From: Myotis daubentonii
Lineage: Eukaryota; Chordata; Mammalia; Chiroptera; Vespertilionidae
Length of the DNA: 64,000 nt
Direction of reading: 5' to 3'
Assembly: GCF_963259705.1 (NCBI RefSeq)
Contig: NC_081851.1
Span: forward strand, 59,356,855-59,420,854
Position numbers and translations under genes: made by a program. Every line of letters begins with the position of its first letter. The first letter of the stretch is position 1. Below are positions 32,683 to 43,643 of this stretch, piece after piece. The notes beneath the pieces were generated by a model. That model worked only from the letters and a program-made list of their open reading frames with translations. It was not told the DNA's origin and searched no databases.

Positions 32683-33323
32683 CAGCGATTTCCAACCAGT
32701 GTGCTGCTAGGATTTTTAAAACATGCGATACCTGACTATTTAGGAGCACTGACCTCTTTTCCCTTCCAGGGGTTCTCAACCTTCTGGCCCTTTAAATACA
32801 GTTCCTCATGTTGTGACCCAACCATAAAATTATTTTCGTTGCTCCTTCATAACTGTAATGTTGCTACTGTTATGAATCGTCATGTAAATATCTGATATGC
32901 AGGATGATCTTAGGCGATCCCTGTGAAAGGGTCGTTCGACCCCCAAAGGGGTCACGACCCACAAATTGAGAACCACTGAGACTGTTTAAAACAAAATAAG
33001 ACAACAGCCAACACAACAATAGCCATCTGCTGTGAATGCCCTGTCTTGGACCATAAATATATAGGTCATATAATAGAGTTGCATCTTATGGCCACATTGC
33101 ATAATAAGGTTACATCTGATTAATTTTTGGTACTAGAAATCTTATATAGGCACCTGATTGTTTAGAAAAATAGTAAGTGATTATTGTAATTTTTGGGGTA
33201 AATCAATCAAAATTATACCTATTTCTGTCAGATTGGTAAAAAATATAATATTTTTTGGTATGCAGCAGAATTTTAGTTATTAGTTTATGTGTTCTGTGAG
33301 ATGAAAAAGGTTGAAAATTGCTG
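32683..33323. mobile_element. hAT element interrupted by another hAT
   Basis: Ends 'cagcgatttccaaccagtg' and 'aaggttgaaaattgctg' are terminal inverted repeats. Flanking 8-mers 'gtctaaag' (32675-32682) and 'gtctgaag' (33324-33331) agree at 7 of 8 bases, so this is the original insertion duplication with one mutation. Text such as 'gtgttctgtgagatgaaaaa' at the right is typical of this old hAT group. It carries the second element at 32767-32978. No transposase frame. Confidence 0.85.
32767..32978. mobile_element. Miniature hAT element nested in an older hAT
   Basis: Ends 'caggggttctcaacctt' and 'attgagaaccactg' and the block 'gggtcgttcgacccccaaag' match the element at 10268-10490. An 8-bp duplication is not obvious at its edges ('ttcccttc' against 'agactgtt'), so it may have been altered after insertion. 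Non-coding. Confidence 0.9.
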
Positions 33324-33540
33324 GTCTGAAGAATAAGCAGTAAATAACAAGACAGACAATGAAAGGGTAAGGGAGCATTTTTAATAGCAGGTTGTTAATA
33401 TGGCTGGAGTTCCATGCAGATATGCATTTTCATTCTAAAATTCTCACTCACTTTGGCCACCAGGGAATATTACTGCCATGACAAGTTTCTCTTTGTATTG
33501 ATTTGAATCTACTTATTGTTCTAATCTGAAGCAAATTATT

Positions 33541-33764
33541 TATTTATTTTAATATATTTTTATTGATTTTTTTACAGAGAGGAAGGGAGAGGGACAGAGA
33601 GTTAGAAACATTGATGAGAGAGAGAGACATCAACCAGCTGCCTCCTGCACAACCCCCACTGGGGATGTGCCCGCAACCAAGGTACATGCCCTTGACCGGA
33701 ATTGAACCTGGGACCCTTGAGTCCGCAGGCCGACGCTCTATCCACTGAGCCAAACTGTCAGGGC
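33541..33764 (-). repeat. VES SINE with 14-bp target duplication
   Basis: Minus-strand VES ending in 'ccaaactgtcagggc'. Flanks 'tgaagcaaattatt' (33527-33540) and 'tgaagcaaataatt' (33765-33778) differ at one base. Antisense A and B boxes ('cactgagcca', 'ggaattgaacctgggac') are clear. Confidence 0.98.
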
Positions 33765-34329
33765 TGAAGCAAATAATTTAAAAGGTTCTTGGCCTACCAA
33801 AATGTGGGTTTGTCATTTTTTTTAAATAGTAGAAATTAGCTATCCAAAGGTTTTATGATGTGTTTCATGAGTCATACCTCCCCTCATTTTCCTCAAGCAC
33901 TTGTATTCCCCCATAGAGGACAAACTGGGGTGAAATGATTATTCCATATCTATGTGGTGATTTAAAATAAAATGGGATTAAATGTATGATGGTTTCTTAG
34001 TTTGGAGACTATTATATATTCCATTGAGTTTCATTTCCTGTTAGTTATCTTCTTCTTACCATTTATGCCTTAGTGCACTTCATTAGTGATAAACCAACAT
34101 ACTCTGAAAACATATCTAAAACAAAATCTCATATGAAAGAATGCAGTTTTCTTTTTAAATTATTCTTGTTTAAACATCTCTTTGCATTTGAATCCTATTA
34201 TCTGATTAATTCAATCATGAGATTATTTGGTCTTTCTGAATTCAAGATGAGAAGAGGTATTTCATTATTGTTCTGTGATTTGTCCAGAAGCAGGGTAGAA
34301 ATATCAAAAGGTACTCTATTAGGCTTTCA

Positions 34330-35010
34330 AAATCAACACTTACATATGTACACTCTTTTTTCCACATCCTTGCCAACACTCTTGTCTTCTTGTTTCTACG
34401 GGTTCAAGGTGATATCTCATTGTGGTTTTGATTTGCATTTCCCTGATGATTAGTGATGTTGAGTACCGTTTCATGCACTTGTTGGCAAGTTGTATTTATT
34501 GGAAATTATCGATTTAGGTACTTTGACAATTTTTTTAAATATTTTATTGATTTTTTACAGAGAGGAAGGCAGAGAGATAGAGAGTTAGAAGCATCGATGA
34601 GAGAGAAACATCGATCAGCTGCCTCCTGCAACCCCCCCCCCCCGCCCCCACTGGGGATGTGCCCAAAACCAAGGTACATGCCCTTGACCGGAATCGAACC
34701 CGGGACCCTTGAGTCCGAAGGCCGATGCTCTATCCACTGAGCCAAACTGGTTAGGGCAAGTACTTTGACAATTTTTAATTGGATTATTGATTTTTGCTAT
34801 TGAGTTGTGAAAGTCCATTGTATATTTTGGATATTCACCCCTTATCAAATGTGGCTTGCAAAAATGTTCTTCCGTTGCATAAGATACCCGTTCATTCTGT
34901 TGATGATGTCCTTTGTTCTGCAGAAGCTTTATAGTTTGATGTAGCGCCATTTGTTGATGTTTTTCTTCTGTTGACTTCACTTTTGGTGTCAAATTCAAAT
35001 AATCTGTCTA
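34330..35010 (-). mobile_element. L1 ORF2 3' fragment, antisense, split by a VES
   Basis: The minus strand encodes pieces of the L1 ORF2 C-terminal region. 'cattgtggttttgatttgca' is the antisense of the [15 protein letters not shown] motif. 'ttctgcagaagctttatagt' is the antisense of the KLKSFCTAKE-type motif and lies further right, i.e. upstream in the gene, as expected. The VES at 34535-34757 sits inside it. Frames are broken; no activity is expected. Confidence 0.88.
34535..34757 (-). repeat. VES SINE inside L1, with 17-bp duplication
   Basis: Minus-strand VES with a C run ('acccccccccc') in its middle. The duplication 'gtactttgacaattttt' lies at 34518-34534 and 34760-34776, two bases after the head. 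It interrupts the L1 ORF2 fragment and so is younger. Confidence 0.97.
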
Positions 35011-36414
35011 ACTCTGGGCATGCTTTTACTGTACTTCATGTTTGACATCATTATATCAGTATTGATAGCATCAAGACAGTTACCAAAATACATTTGAGAT
35101 TAATAGCCATGCAACTGAAAGACTAGATTGCCAAGTCATATACTTAACTTGAGAATCTGTATTTACTAATGTTTAATATTGGGAAATGTCTCAAAGAAAT
35201 AGAGTCTAAAATTGTCTCTGGAGTCGGTCTCTGGGAAACAAGGTGTGTGATGTAATTTAGGAGTATGGTGATAACATGGTAGCGTGAGCCACATACAAAA
35301 CAAGATCGGCGCTTACTTCAATCATGACCTTTGAAAATGTCTCAGTGGCAGTGTGGGAGGCTTATTTAGGAATGGAATTGGAACAAGATGTGCTTCTTTC
35401 ATTGAGTAAACTGTAAGTCTTTTAAAAAACTTTTTAATTACAGTTTCTGAGTAGAGTGCTTGACGGTGCCAGTGGAGCTGAAAAGCAATGTTGTTTATTT
35501 TATGTCAGGGTGAGAGAATGATGGAAAAGATAGTTCCCAATGTGCCCTGGAACCAATTTAAACATTCTGAGGAAAAAGAACTTTGTTGCTTAATAGTTAT
35601 ATAAAATATTTCCTTTGAGTGAATTTTGAGTTCAAGAATAATTTAGATTTTCTCTAAGAAATGTGTGGTTTTTTTTTTAACAATTATTTATATTTTATTT
35701 AACATGTTTAACAATAAGCAAAGTGAGGATGTTGTTTTGCAGGCCACTAGTTTTTTTAACCAAGAAAGCTATTTTTTGTTTCATGAGTTTACAAATATTG
35801 AAACATAATAATTCCTCTTATTTATACACTTTTCTTTAAAATTTTCTTTTCTTTTTTAAAAATTTTCTTTTAAAATTAAGCCAGTGACAAAAGAAGTATA
35901 ACTCAAGTAAAATGATATATGTGAGTGATTGACACAAATGAGGTTTGGCCATTAGGTTTTTAAGTGTTATGTAATAGTGTTATTTTAAAACTGGCAATAA
36001 AAGTTGTTGTTCATATATGATTTGATACCAATAATCTATAAGGGGGAGAACAAACAAGAAATGAAACAAGTAAGAGAGTAGGCAATGTATACATATTGAA
36101 CTGAAAGTTTTGTTAAAAATGGATAGAGAAGCTTATGAAGTCAAACAATAATGAGATGGCTTGTCAGAATTATTTAAACTCAAGAAGATTTATGGAATTC
36201 TCTGGAAAATGAGATTTGGTAACTTCTGGGATTATTTGCTTTATTTTATGTCATATTTGGGTTCTCATTTTTAAAATCCTGTAAATGAACTAGAAAAACA
36301 TGCTATTATTAACAAAATAAAGTAATTCCCTGGCAATGTAAGCCAGAATTCTCCAAAATTTTTTCAATTGTACACATCTATTAGTTAATAAAAAATTAAC
36401 ACACAACAGTAATA
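35011..36414. other. unassigned AT-rich DNA
   Basis: No gene or repeat family recognised. T-rich and A-rich runs near 35670 and 35835-35880. Confidence 0.4.
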
Positions 36415-36537
36415 TACAGGATTGGGCAAAAGCAGGTTTCCAGTTGTGAATACATGAAACACAGAGTTTATTCTTCTACTATTATTTTTGTATTAATTAT
36501 TGTATTTATTATTGTTAACCTATTTTGCCCATTCTAG
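36415..36537. mobile_element. Mariner-type MITE
   Basis: Starts 'tacaggattgggcaaaagca' and ends 'cctattttgcccattctag'. The core 'gaaacacagagtttattctt' is shared with 50250-50270. Inverted ends are about 14 bases. A TA lies at the left edge. Non-autonomous. Confidence 0.87.
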
Positions 36538-37279
36538 TGCTATATCTCATCAATTCAAAAATGCAGTTATTTTCACATTTTAAAATTTCCAAAATCAGGA
36601 TGCATTTCATAGTTATAGTCAGACAGCTACTCAGTTTAATAATTTCAAGTTATGCGTCTTGATGGTTCTGTGCATATTAAGTTTAATTGCCATCTAAAAG
36701 TATTCAAAATGGTTATCCTGTGATTGCACATTGAAATAAAAAGACATTGTGTAATCAGCAAATCACGCAAGCAGCAGGCAGAGCACAAATTCAATATAAA
36801 TGAAGCAAACATTTGTCTTTGGAAGAATCACTTCAATTCAATATTTTCTTGCAAAGCAACACAATATATTACATATCCTAAGGATGGAATATATTCCCAA
36901 ATAAATGAATCTGTTATATTAATTTTTAAAAACATTTCTATTGAACACCAAATAATGCAACTGATGACAGCCCCAAATTTTACTACGGTAGAGTAGATTA
37001 AGGAAATTACAAAGCAACAGCTTGTATTGTGGACTCTTTTTAAAAAAACCTGTCTCTTAGGATTTTTTCCCAATGGCATATTTTTTCCTCTCTAATATTA
37101 CATAAGATGATGTTATGGCTGGTTTCATCTTAAAATCTATTATGTCATATAGACTATGAAATCTGAGATATTATGGTAAATCAAGTATTTATAAATTATA
37201 TACATGTAACACTTCCCTGTTTTATATTAACTTTCTAAATAGTTTTTGTCATTACTTTGAATATTACTTGCCAATCTCT
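36538..37279. other. unassigned DNA
   Basis: AT-rich. The plus-strand frame at 36724-36996 (90 codons) has no domain recognised. Confidence 0.35.
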
Positions 37280-37697
37280 TCTTGCCTGCAAGAACCTACA
37301 ACCAAGATTACTCTATCCAGCAAAAGTATCATTTATAATCTAAGGACAGGTAAAGAGCTTCCTGACAAGAAAAAAACTAAAGGAGTTCATCATCACCAAA
37401 CCAGTATTATATGAGATGTTAAAGGGTCTTCTTTACGAAGAAGGTAAAAAATGATAAAAATATGAATAATAAAATGTCAACAAACACCTATCTATCAACA
37501 ATTGAATCTAAAAACCAAAATAAATGGACAAACAGAACAGAGACAGACTTATAGATACAGAGAACCTTTCGATGGTTGCTAGATGGGAGTAATGTTGGAA
37601 GAAATGTGTGAAAAAGTGAAGAGATTAACAAGTACAAATTGGTTGTTACAGAATAGTATGGGGATGTAAAGTACAGCATAGGGAATATGGTAAATAA

Positions 37698-38698
37698 CAC
37701 ACATATATAAAAGGCTAATGTGCTAAGTGTCCTTCCGACCGTCTGACCGGTCACTATGATGTGCACTGACCACCAAGGGGCAGACGTTCAATGCAGGAGT
37801 TGCCATGCACACTGGCTATTTAAAAAGAAATGGCACCATGGACCTGGTGCCGACAAAGCAACACTTGGCTTCCCCCAAGTGGGAAACAGGCCCCACCACC
37901 ATCCCAGAGTGATAGTCCACTAAATCGCAGCCAATGCTGCCAAGACCCCATGGTGCAAAATGCAGCCCACAGCCTAGCCCAGCCTGAAAATGGTGGCTGA
38001 GGGTGCTGGGTAATGACGTCATGTTGCAGCGCTCTGCTTCCTCTCCCTAGCGACTAGCCTTCTTGGAGTTTCTTCAGCCCAGAAGCATGACTTGCTTTAT
38101 AGCCAGGTGGGAACATTTTACACTTTAACCAAATTTCTGTGAAGTGTTTTCCTGTGCCTCATCTCATTTGATCCTCACAGATGTCCTGGAGTAGGTAGAT
38201 AGGAGACTCAGTAGAATCCTATTTTCTTTTCATTAGCCGGAAAATGGAGATTTAGAAACTTGACCCAACTGAAAAGAAGTAAGAAGTGGTGGAACTTGAA
38301 AATGACTTCAGGTTTTCTCACTGAGCAGAATATAGTCAAACACTGCTATAGTTAAATATTTCACCCTTTGTTCTCTCTGCATGATCTACAATAATAATCT
38401 GCTTCATGTTGATATTTACTGCTGTGTTGCTGACAATTACCTAAAAAAGAAGTTGGGGTTCTTCACTGGGCTGGAAAAAGTTTAGCTAAATCAGAAAGCA
38501 GGTCTAATTAAGCAGGTTTATCTACATATATAAAGCTTTTGCTGGTGCCAACTGCACACGTGTGTTTTGATCTGTCATTGTTGATCATGAATTTGGTTGA
38601 CACTTCTATTTATAGAGAAAGGGCGAATAGCGATATTAAAATATTTCTTCTAATTAATTGCCTTTCAATGTGCATGAATTCATGCACTGGGCCACTAG
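37698..38698 (+). mobile_element. 1-kb Helitron with MIR-like passenger
   Basis: The 5' end 'cacacatatataaaaggcta' is at the expected position relative to the family start and follows A. The family block 'gaccaccaaggggcagacgt' follows. The 3' end is 'tgcatgaattcatgcactgg' then 'gccactag' before T. The middle (about 38050-38520) is unlike other Helitron copies and contains a MIR-like segment. A 5'-like start 'tctacatatataaagctttt' at 38521 leaves open that the last 180 bp are a second, inner element. Confidence 0.85.
38140..38360 (+). repeat. MIR SINE inside the Helitron
   Basis: Motif order 'tttcctgtgcctcatctcat', 'ttgatcctcacagatgtcct', 'ggagtaggtagataggag', 'gccggaaaatggagattt' and 'acttgacccaactgaaaaga' matches plus-strand MIR. 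Because MIRs are far older than bat Helitrons, it was probably captured as host flanking DNA. Confidence 0.75.
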
Positions 38699-38965
38699 TA
38701 TTCTAATAACTGTGTATGGTGTCAGATGGGTATGAGATTTATCAGGATGATCACTTAGTAAGTGATGTAATATCTAATCAGTGGGCTATACATCTGAAAC
38801 TAATATAATAACGCATGTCAATTGTAACTGAAAAATACTTTTCATCAATTATTTATATAATATCTATATAGAAGTATTTTGGGCACACATATGTTTTCTT
38901 TTTGAATGATCAATGGATATCCTGCAGTGCATGCAACATAAATTGGAGAACATCAATATAATCAA

Positions 38966-39408
38966 CTAGAGGCCCAGTGCATGGATTCATGCACCGGTTG
39001 GGGTACCTCAGCCTGGAGTGTGCCCTCTAGCAATCCAGGACCCCTCGGGGGATGTAGCAGTTTGTGAAGTGGCAGGCAGCTCAGAGGAGCCTGAGCTGGG
39101 CTCAGCACTTGGCATTCGGTGCTCCTTACTGCTCGCTGCTTGTTACTAACCGCTGGCTGCTCGCTCCTTACCACTGCTTGGAGGCGGGAGAGGCTCCTGC
39201 CACCACTGCTCTGCTCACCAGCCATGAGCCTGGCTGCTGGCTGAGTGGCACTCACATTGTGGGAGTGCACTGATCACCAGGGGGCAGCTCCTGTGTTGAG
39301 CATCTGCCCCCTGGTGGTCAGTGCGCATCATAGTGACCAGTCGTTCCGGTTGTTCTGGTCGTTCCGGTCATTCTGTTGTAATGGTTGCTTAGGCTTTTAT
39401 AATATAGA
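38966..39408 (-). mobile_element. Non-autonomous Helitron
   Basis: On the plus strand the inverted 3' end 'ctagaggcccagtgcatgg' with hairpin 'tgcatggattcatgca' is at the left, and the inverted 5' end 'aggcttttataatataga' at the right. The block 'catctgccccctggtggtca' and its partner 'tgatcaccagggggcagctc' fold back. A run of 'gttccggttgttctggtcgt' repeats lies near the 5' end. No coding. Confidence 0.95.
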
Positions 39409-39584
39409 TCCTTTCTCACAGGAAAGGTTTAGTTAAGTAGTAATTCATTATTTTGTATTAAATTGCCAGATTTGAATTTTTAAAAAGAAGCATACAATAC
39501 ATTATTACCTGCATGCTTACATGTACTAATACTATGATGTTCTCTCCCCGTCAAACATCCTGTCTTCAAATGGAAATGCATTAA

Positions 39585-39960
39585 TTGCTGGGAGTGTCAT
39601 ATACTAAAAGCTCTCTGCTTTTCCCCTCACTGGAACATGTCCTAGGCCACAGAAAATTGTTTTGTCCAAGGTTATGTGAGCCTTCTTAGGGGGTTGCTCA
39701 TGGCCAATGGCTCATGTGTAAAAACTAAGGCCTGATGCCCATGCCTCAGTTTGAGATGACATCAAAGGGCCATCTCAGCTTCAGAGGTCCTTATAGGACT
39801 TAGATAAAGCCCTTAGTTTCTTCCAAATTGTGGATCAGCTTCTCTCTATGCTCAGGCTTGCCTTTCTCCCTTACTTACAAGTGTTATCTCCCAATAAATC
39901 TGTGTACAATTTCCCATCTGAGATCTGATTCTAGGAAACCTAATCTAATACACTATCTCA
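39585..39960 (+). repeat. LTR-like interspersed repeat, family unsure
   Basis: Has 'cccaataaatctgtgtacaa' followed by 'ttctaggaaacctaatctaa', a layout common at the 3' end of mammalian LTRs. Upstream text 'gatgacatcaaagggccatc' and 'ggacttagataaagccctta' also looks repeat-derived. No second LTR or internal part was seen. Confidence 0.35.
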
Positions 39961-40985
39961 TATTCTAGTTCTCACTGTGGAAAGAACTGTTCATGGAGTT
40001 TTGAGTGGTAATTAATCTATAAATCTTTTTAATAGATTTTATTTGTAATAGAAACCACAGTTCCTTGAGTTATGTTAAGAGATTTAGAAAGTGGTATTAT
40101 TAAGGGAAGCTGGTCTGTGATTAAAAAAGAAATAGCCTGATTACATAATGACTCACACAATATAGGAGATTATTTTCTTCCTTTGAAAGGATATTGGGTC
40201 TTTTTATGATCATGCAATATTTCTTTCATAGTGTTTCCTCCTCAATTTCCAAGGGCATTACTCTCTATAACTTATATGCTGGGGTGAGTAGAATTGAAAA
40301 GAAAGTATAGAATGGGTGATACTCCTTTAAAGCTGTAGCCTAAAAATTGCATAAATTACTTTAGTTCACATTCTATCGGCCTAACTCAGCTACTTTCCTG
40401 CAAGGGAGGCTGGGAAAGATAATGTAGGTGGGGCCCAGGAAGAAGGGGAAATGGAATTTTAACAATCTACCAGAGCCATTGCTATGCATACCTTTCTCAG
40501 AATGCAAATGAACTCCCATGAAAGATGGTCAAGTAAATATATAGTTACTAAGTCTACTCAATCACAATGAAATGAAAACAAATGAGCTACCACAAAGAAT
40601 GAGAGTCATTTTAAACTGAAATTCAGGAATTGATATGACCTCATACCAGTGTTGGTTGTGTAACTAGATACCATTAAAAAAATGTTGAAAAAGGGACTCC
40701 AAGATATAACCTACACTTTCTAATAAAAGCAAAAGTGAAAATATATTCTAAAATATCCATAAACAGCCTCTACCTTGAAGGGATAAGAACTAGAATTTGT
40801 TTCAATCTTCTAGGAAATTAAAAACCCTACCTGAAGTCCAAATAAATTCCAAATGGGATTTTGAAAATTAATAAAATGACTCTTCATTTAGAATAATACA
40901 TAGATGACATTAGTAAATAAAATATTGAAAATGAAAGGTAATTAAGGAAAATTTCTTCTTCCATTTAAATATGCTTAAATTAATA
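39961..40985. other. unassigned DNA
   Basis: The piece 40396-40455 ('caagggaggctgggaaagat') recalls an old interspersed repeat but could not be named. The rest is AT-rich without genes. Confidence 0.35.
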
Positions 40986-41190
40986 AGGATTAGCAATAAA
41001 GCTAATGGCTATCTCTGGAAGGGGACTCAAAGGAGTATTATAATATACTATTAATGTTCTAATGTGTCACCTGTGTGATGGTGACACAGGTGTGTTCAAT
41101 ATTTTATAATTCATAAAACTGTATATTTATGATTCTGTACATTTATTATTTATACTCCAAATTAAAACTTATTTGAAGAATAAATAAACA
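40986..41190 (+). mobile_element. L1 3' tail fragment
   Basis: Motifs 'gctatctctggaaggggact', 'gatggtgacacaggtgtgtt', 'ttataattcataaaactgta' and 'tttatactccaaattaaaac' follow the order of an old L1 3' UTR. A small hairpin 'tgtcacctgtgtgatggtga' is included at about 41064. Confidence 0.55.
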
Positions 41191-41214
41191 CTGTGGTACT
41201 GCTATAATAACTGA

Positions 41215-41300
41215 CAGAAAAATCAGCACTTAGTACAGAGACTGACACATAGAAGTTGCTTGAAAAATAGTTCTCCAGTGAATGAATGAATGAATTGATA
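41215..41300 (-). repeat. L2/MIR 3' fragment
   Basis: 'ttagtacagagactgacaca' followed by 'agaagttgcttgaaaaatag' and 'gaatgaatgaatgaatt' is the antisense-type L2/MIR 3' tail. Short. Confidence 0.5.
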
Positions 41301-43045
41301 AATAACAAAACTGATGAAATTATAGATATTAATTATATAATTATATGGCATCTCAGATGAGTAAGGAAATATGACCTATTCACTATTGTTAGGATAATAC
41401 ATTAACTACCTGGAAAAATTGAGTCTGTGTTGTATTAGAAGCAACCAACTCCAGTGCATGCATATTATAACTATTTTATTTTTATGAAATAAATAAAATT
41501 ATAGACTATTGAAAAGACCAGAAACATTGTATTGTTCATCTTCATCATCTTCCATTAGAAGATTTATTTTATAGAGGTTAAGTTTCTGTCAAAAGGCCAA
41601 TTAATTTGTTAGAGTCATAATAACGGTGATAACCACTTCAGTGCTTGTTCTATATTATGTTTTCTTTAGGAGAGAGTTAAATGCACACAGGGCCTGATGT
41701 GAGGTTCAATTTTAATTCCTTTACATTCTCATCCACAAATATATAAGTGGAGAAATGGAATTAAAATCTAATCAAGCATGTAATCTTAAAATATAGATAT
41801 TTTCTTTTTTCAAAAATCTTCAATAAAAGTAATCCCACAATAATTCTTACCAGAGTGAGGAAGTCCTAGAGTTTAATAATATGCTTTATCTGCCAAAATG
41901 TCTAACCACAACCTCATTTCAATCTCATTTGCTGTGGCTGGTATCTTTTCTCTCATATTGCTCTTAGAGTAGTTTATGACAAACTCCATAGAGCTGACAT
42001 CCATAGAACTTAATTTTAGTGGGAATGTAGAGGCGACAAAATCTGCACATTTTTTTTCAAGTAACATTAAATTAGTTTGACTCTAGTTTCAAAAGTTTAT
42101 AAGAAATGGCAGTCAATGGAAAGACCCCATTCAGGTATTACATTGATATAGGAGGATTTACAACATTTTCTGTGATGGTTGAAGTCCTGTTTTTCGGGTT
42201 GAGGCATGTAGATATGCGTGGGGCCCTGCTCAGGTCCCCTTCTCTGGCTGGTGCACTCATGTCCCAGCCTCTGTTGAATATTGCTTGCTAACAGCTCAGC
42301 TTGATATACCTGGAAAATGATGCTGTCTCCACCAGGGGGAGTTTGCAGTTCATGACTGACTGATCCTGGAGCCCAAAAGGTCAACTTCTTGTCCACAAGG
42401 GACATTGCATTACTATTCATGCTTCAGAGCTCACCTGGGATCAGACTGACTGTGGGCTTCAGCTGAGCCCTCATCTTTGCTCAGGTTCCTGGTCCCTTGA
42501 TTCCTGTACTCCCTTACATGTTGCACCTGAGTGCACTCCCTGGCTAACTCACTGGCACAAAAATTCTCACATTAGGTTCTGATTGTTGGGGACACTATTT
42601 AGGACAAGGAATAGACAAGGATCCCCATTGAGAAATTGTTCTGCTCTGAACTACCAACAAAGATAAACAAAAGAATCCTATTATTTGAAGATGCGATGTC
42701 CTTCTGCTTATATTGTGTAATTATCTGTTGTCTACTAGCTCCTAGACAGCTTCCTAAATTCCTTCTCTGTTTTCATATGGAAATATACATTTATTTCTTC
42801 ACCCTACTTAGCTTATGACACTGTCTGTTGGTTTAGCTATAGCTACTTCCCCTCCCCTCAATTTCTCCTACAGAATTGGGTATTGGCCAAAGCATGGCTC
42901 CATGACCCCTTCACATATGGCTGCAAGCAGAGAGGCAAGCATAGCACCCAGCCATGTGAACCACCGAATGGGACCTGCAGTCTCTCAGAATGGTAGTACT
43001 GAACTATGAAGGCCACATACACAGAAATGCAGAAGCAGTCAGTCA
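41301..43045. other. unassigned; 42180-42560 GC-richer
   Basis: No gene was recognised. 42180-42560 is GC-richer and could be an old LTR or single-copy DNA; the minus-strand frame at 42097-42420 (107 codons) shows no domain. Confidence 0.35.
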
Positions 43046-43300
43046 TTCACTTTGTCATTCAATCCTACATTCAGCAAGTATGTGCCAAATATCTTCTGTT
43101 GCCAAGAACTATACCGGGACTGGAAATACAATGGCATCCCTAGCCTAACACATAAACCTTGTCTTTAAAGAACTTAAATTCTTTGGGAGGAGGTAAGAGA
43201 ACATTAATTCAGTAATTATGATAACTGCTATAGATTCTCTGATAGTAAAAGCAGAAGGTGATCACTAACACATAGCAGAATCATCCAATGTGTGGCTTCC
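43046..43300 (+). repeat. L2-like LINE fragment
   Basis: 'cattcactttgtcattcaat', 'agcaagtatgtgccaaatat', 'gactggaaatacaatggcat' and 'aaagaacttaaattctttgg' follow the L2 3' order, decayed. Confidence 0.5.
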
Positions 43301-43524
43301 TGGGTGAAGCAATGCCCAAAGTGGGATGTGAAATTTGAGCCACAGTGAGCAAAAACAAGTGAGAAAGTAGAGATCATGGTAGAGAAAGACCAAGGATAAG
43401 GCCCGGAAACAAAAGCTATCTGGAATATTTGAGGAAGGGAAGTGAGTATGGCTGGGCTGGAGGAAGAGGATTGAGAGATGAGACAGAGACTGGAAAGGAA
43501 AAGGACCTTGTGTTACCTTGTAAA

Positions 43525-43643
43525 GCATATGATTGTCTAACCACTATTCTGTATACCTGAAACTAATACAAAATAATATTGAGTGTATACTGTAATAGAA
43601 AAATACCATTAAAACATATAAAAAAGGGGCCTTTTATTATTTA
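43525..43643 (+). mobile_element. L1 3' tail fragment
   Basis: 'tctgtatacctgaaactaat' and 'gtatactgtaatagaaaaat' match the end of the L1 3' UTR seen at 38780-38840. Its A/T-rich tail is where the Helitron at 43644 inserted. Confidence 0.6.

Larger units (their letters stand above)
37280..38850 (+). mobile_element. L1 3' region interrupted by a Helitron
   Basis: 37280-37440 carries 'ctacaaccaagattactcta' and 'ggagttcatcatcaccaaac'; 37560-37697 carries 'gatggttgctagatgggagt' and 'cagcatagggaatatgg'. The 3' UTR text stops at 37697 and resumes at 38699 with 'tattctaataactgtgtatg', ending in 'acatctgaaactaatataat'. The two halves join at the exact base. This is an ancient, non-coding L1 remnant, and 37698-38698 is a later insertion. 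Confidence 0.8.
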
